Shown in pieces: positions 63,569 to 64,000 of a stretch of 64,000 bases of DNA (positions within the stretch are counted from its first letter, which is position 1; the number at the start of each line of letters is the position of its first letter). This DNA is from Dehalobacter sp. DCM (GTDB lineage Bacteria; Bacillota; Desulfitobacteriia; Desulfitobacteriales; Syntrophobotulaceae): contig NZ_CP092282.1 in the NCBI RefSeq assembly GCF_024972775.1, positions 1,605,001-1,669,000 of the forward strand, given 5' to 3'. The position numbers and the translations under genes were made by a program. The notes below the pieces were generated by a model that was not told where the DNA came from, searched no databases, and saw only the letters and a list, made by a program, of their open reading frames with translations.

Positions 63569-64000
63569 ATGCCAAAGTCACTCAGCCAATTTTTGTCCGA
63601 GCAAGGGGTCGATGACAATCTGCTGAAAGAAGCGGCTAATTTTCGGGAATTTTACAAACTGGAGGATAACCTTCGCTTTCGAATTCCGGACACCCTAAGT
63701 TATTTTTACGGCAAGGATATTTGGAATATGTGTATTGCGGCCTTGCTGGAGGGTGAAAGCATTCTGTTGTCGGGGCCGAAGGCGACTGGAAAGAATTTGT
63801 TGGCTGATAATCTAGGCACATTGTTCGGGAGGCCGCAGTGGAATGTTTCCTTCAACGTCAATACAGACAGCGCGTCGTTGATTGGGACCGATACATTTGT
63901 CAACAACGAGGTCAGACTACGGAAAGGTGCGGTATACGAATGTGCGACGTACGGTGGCTTTGGCGTCTTTGATGAAATCAATATGGCTAAAAATGAAGCT
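63569..64000 (+). CDS. MoxR-type AAA+ ATPase, partial at the window edge
   Basis: The ATG at 63569, preceded by GAGAAGG, opens a frame of 144 codons that is still open at 64000. It begins MPKSLSQFLSEQGVDD. Walker A is GPKATGKN near residues 69-76 and Walker B is FGVFDEINMA near 132-141. The sequence between (NTDSASLIGTDTF) is typical of the MoxR/CbbQ group. Such ATPases act with a VWA-domain protein to insert metals or remodel partners; such a gene would be expected just beyond the window. Confidence 0.85.
   Translation, partial: MPKSLSQFLSEQGVDDNLLKEAANFREFYKLEDNLRFRIPDTLSYFYGKDIWNMCIAALLEGESILLSGPKATGKNLLADNLGTLFGRPQWNVSFNVNTDSASLIGTDTFVNNEVRLRKGAVYECATYGGFGVFDEINMAKNEA

Overview
The window is a chromosomal segment of a spore-forming, anaerobic, low-to-mid GC Firmicute of the Peptococcaceae / Desulfitobacterium-Dehalobacter-Syntrophobotulus type. 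The signs are the core order ftsK - mnmH - rodZ - ygiQ - rimO - pgsA - cinA - recA - recX - rny - ymdB - spoVS, the sporulation gene spoVS, cell-wall-binding-repeat-2 (CWB2) surface proteins, a Gram-positive LexA box before recA, and hgcAB. A malyl-CoA gene set (37.2-42.2 kb) matches the biochemistry published for the glyoxylate/glycolate fermenter Syntrophobotulus glycolicus, so that organism or a close relative is my best guess; this is inference. No rRNA, tRNA or CRISPR array was seen.

Layout. 0-9.1 kb: IS66 and 5TMR_LYT remnants, an atypical HTH regulator with a strong palindrome in its divergent control region, a giant CWB2 surface protein, and a second CWB2 protein with an M15 peptidase domain. 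The latter lies behind a sigma-A promoter, a c-di-GMP-I riboswitch and a terminator on the minus strand. 9.2-14.0 kb: a tight four-gene operon (membrane protein, radical SAM/SPASM enzyme with unusual cysteine spacing, a 584-aa coiled-coil protein whose N-terminus carries a FVTNSSSTSF motif, and an unknown protein). This is the best candidate for an undescribed system. 14.1-14.6 kb: an EAL-domain remnant next to a dispersed palindrome. 14.7-30.6 kb: the housekeeping block listed above. 30.7-36.8 kb: M19 dipeptidase, PHP phosphoesterase, HD protein, PhoU, an unknown 405-aa protein, a truncated thpR, an acetyltransferase and RNase HI.

37.2-42.2 kb: an ATP-grasp CoA ligase beta subunit, a small Fe-S protein, the alpha subunit, a malyl-CoA lyase-like CitE/HpcH protein and malic enzyme. 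Read together: glyoxylate + acetyl-CoA to malyl-CoA, malyl-CoA + ADP + Pi to malate + ATP, malate to pyruvate. 42.2-43.0 kb holds repeats and hairpins. 43.0-46.9 kb: a Ski2-like helicase and a CNNM/CorC-type transporter. 47.0-51.5 kb: an ArsR regulator with an 11-bp palindromic operator, then hgcA and hgcB (mercury methylation), then a P2A-type ATPase. 51.5-59.3 kb: an AarF/UbiB kinase with a phasin-like partner, a GerMN lipoprotein, an acyltransferase-like membrane protein, a PIG-L deacetylase, a degenerate PAS-GGDEF-HD-GYP protein and a single-domain response regulator. 59.5-64.0 kb: mscL, NADP-isocitrate dehydrogenase, an MFS carrier, and the start of a MoxR-type AAA+ ATPase cut by the window edge.

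Several dispersed repeat families (a GGGGAC-type palindrome, long imperfect palindromes of about 160 bp, and an AAGTGCAGCT/CTTGGC hairpin element) punctuate the intergenic spaces. One copy has supplied the C-terminus of YmdB.
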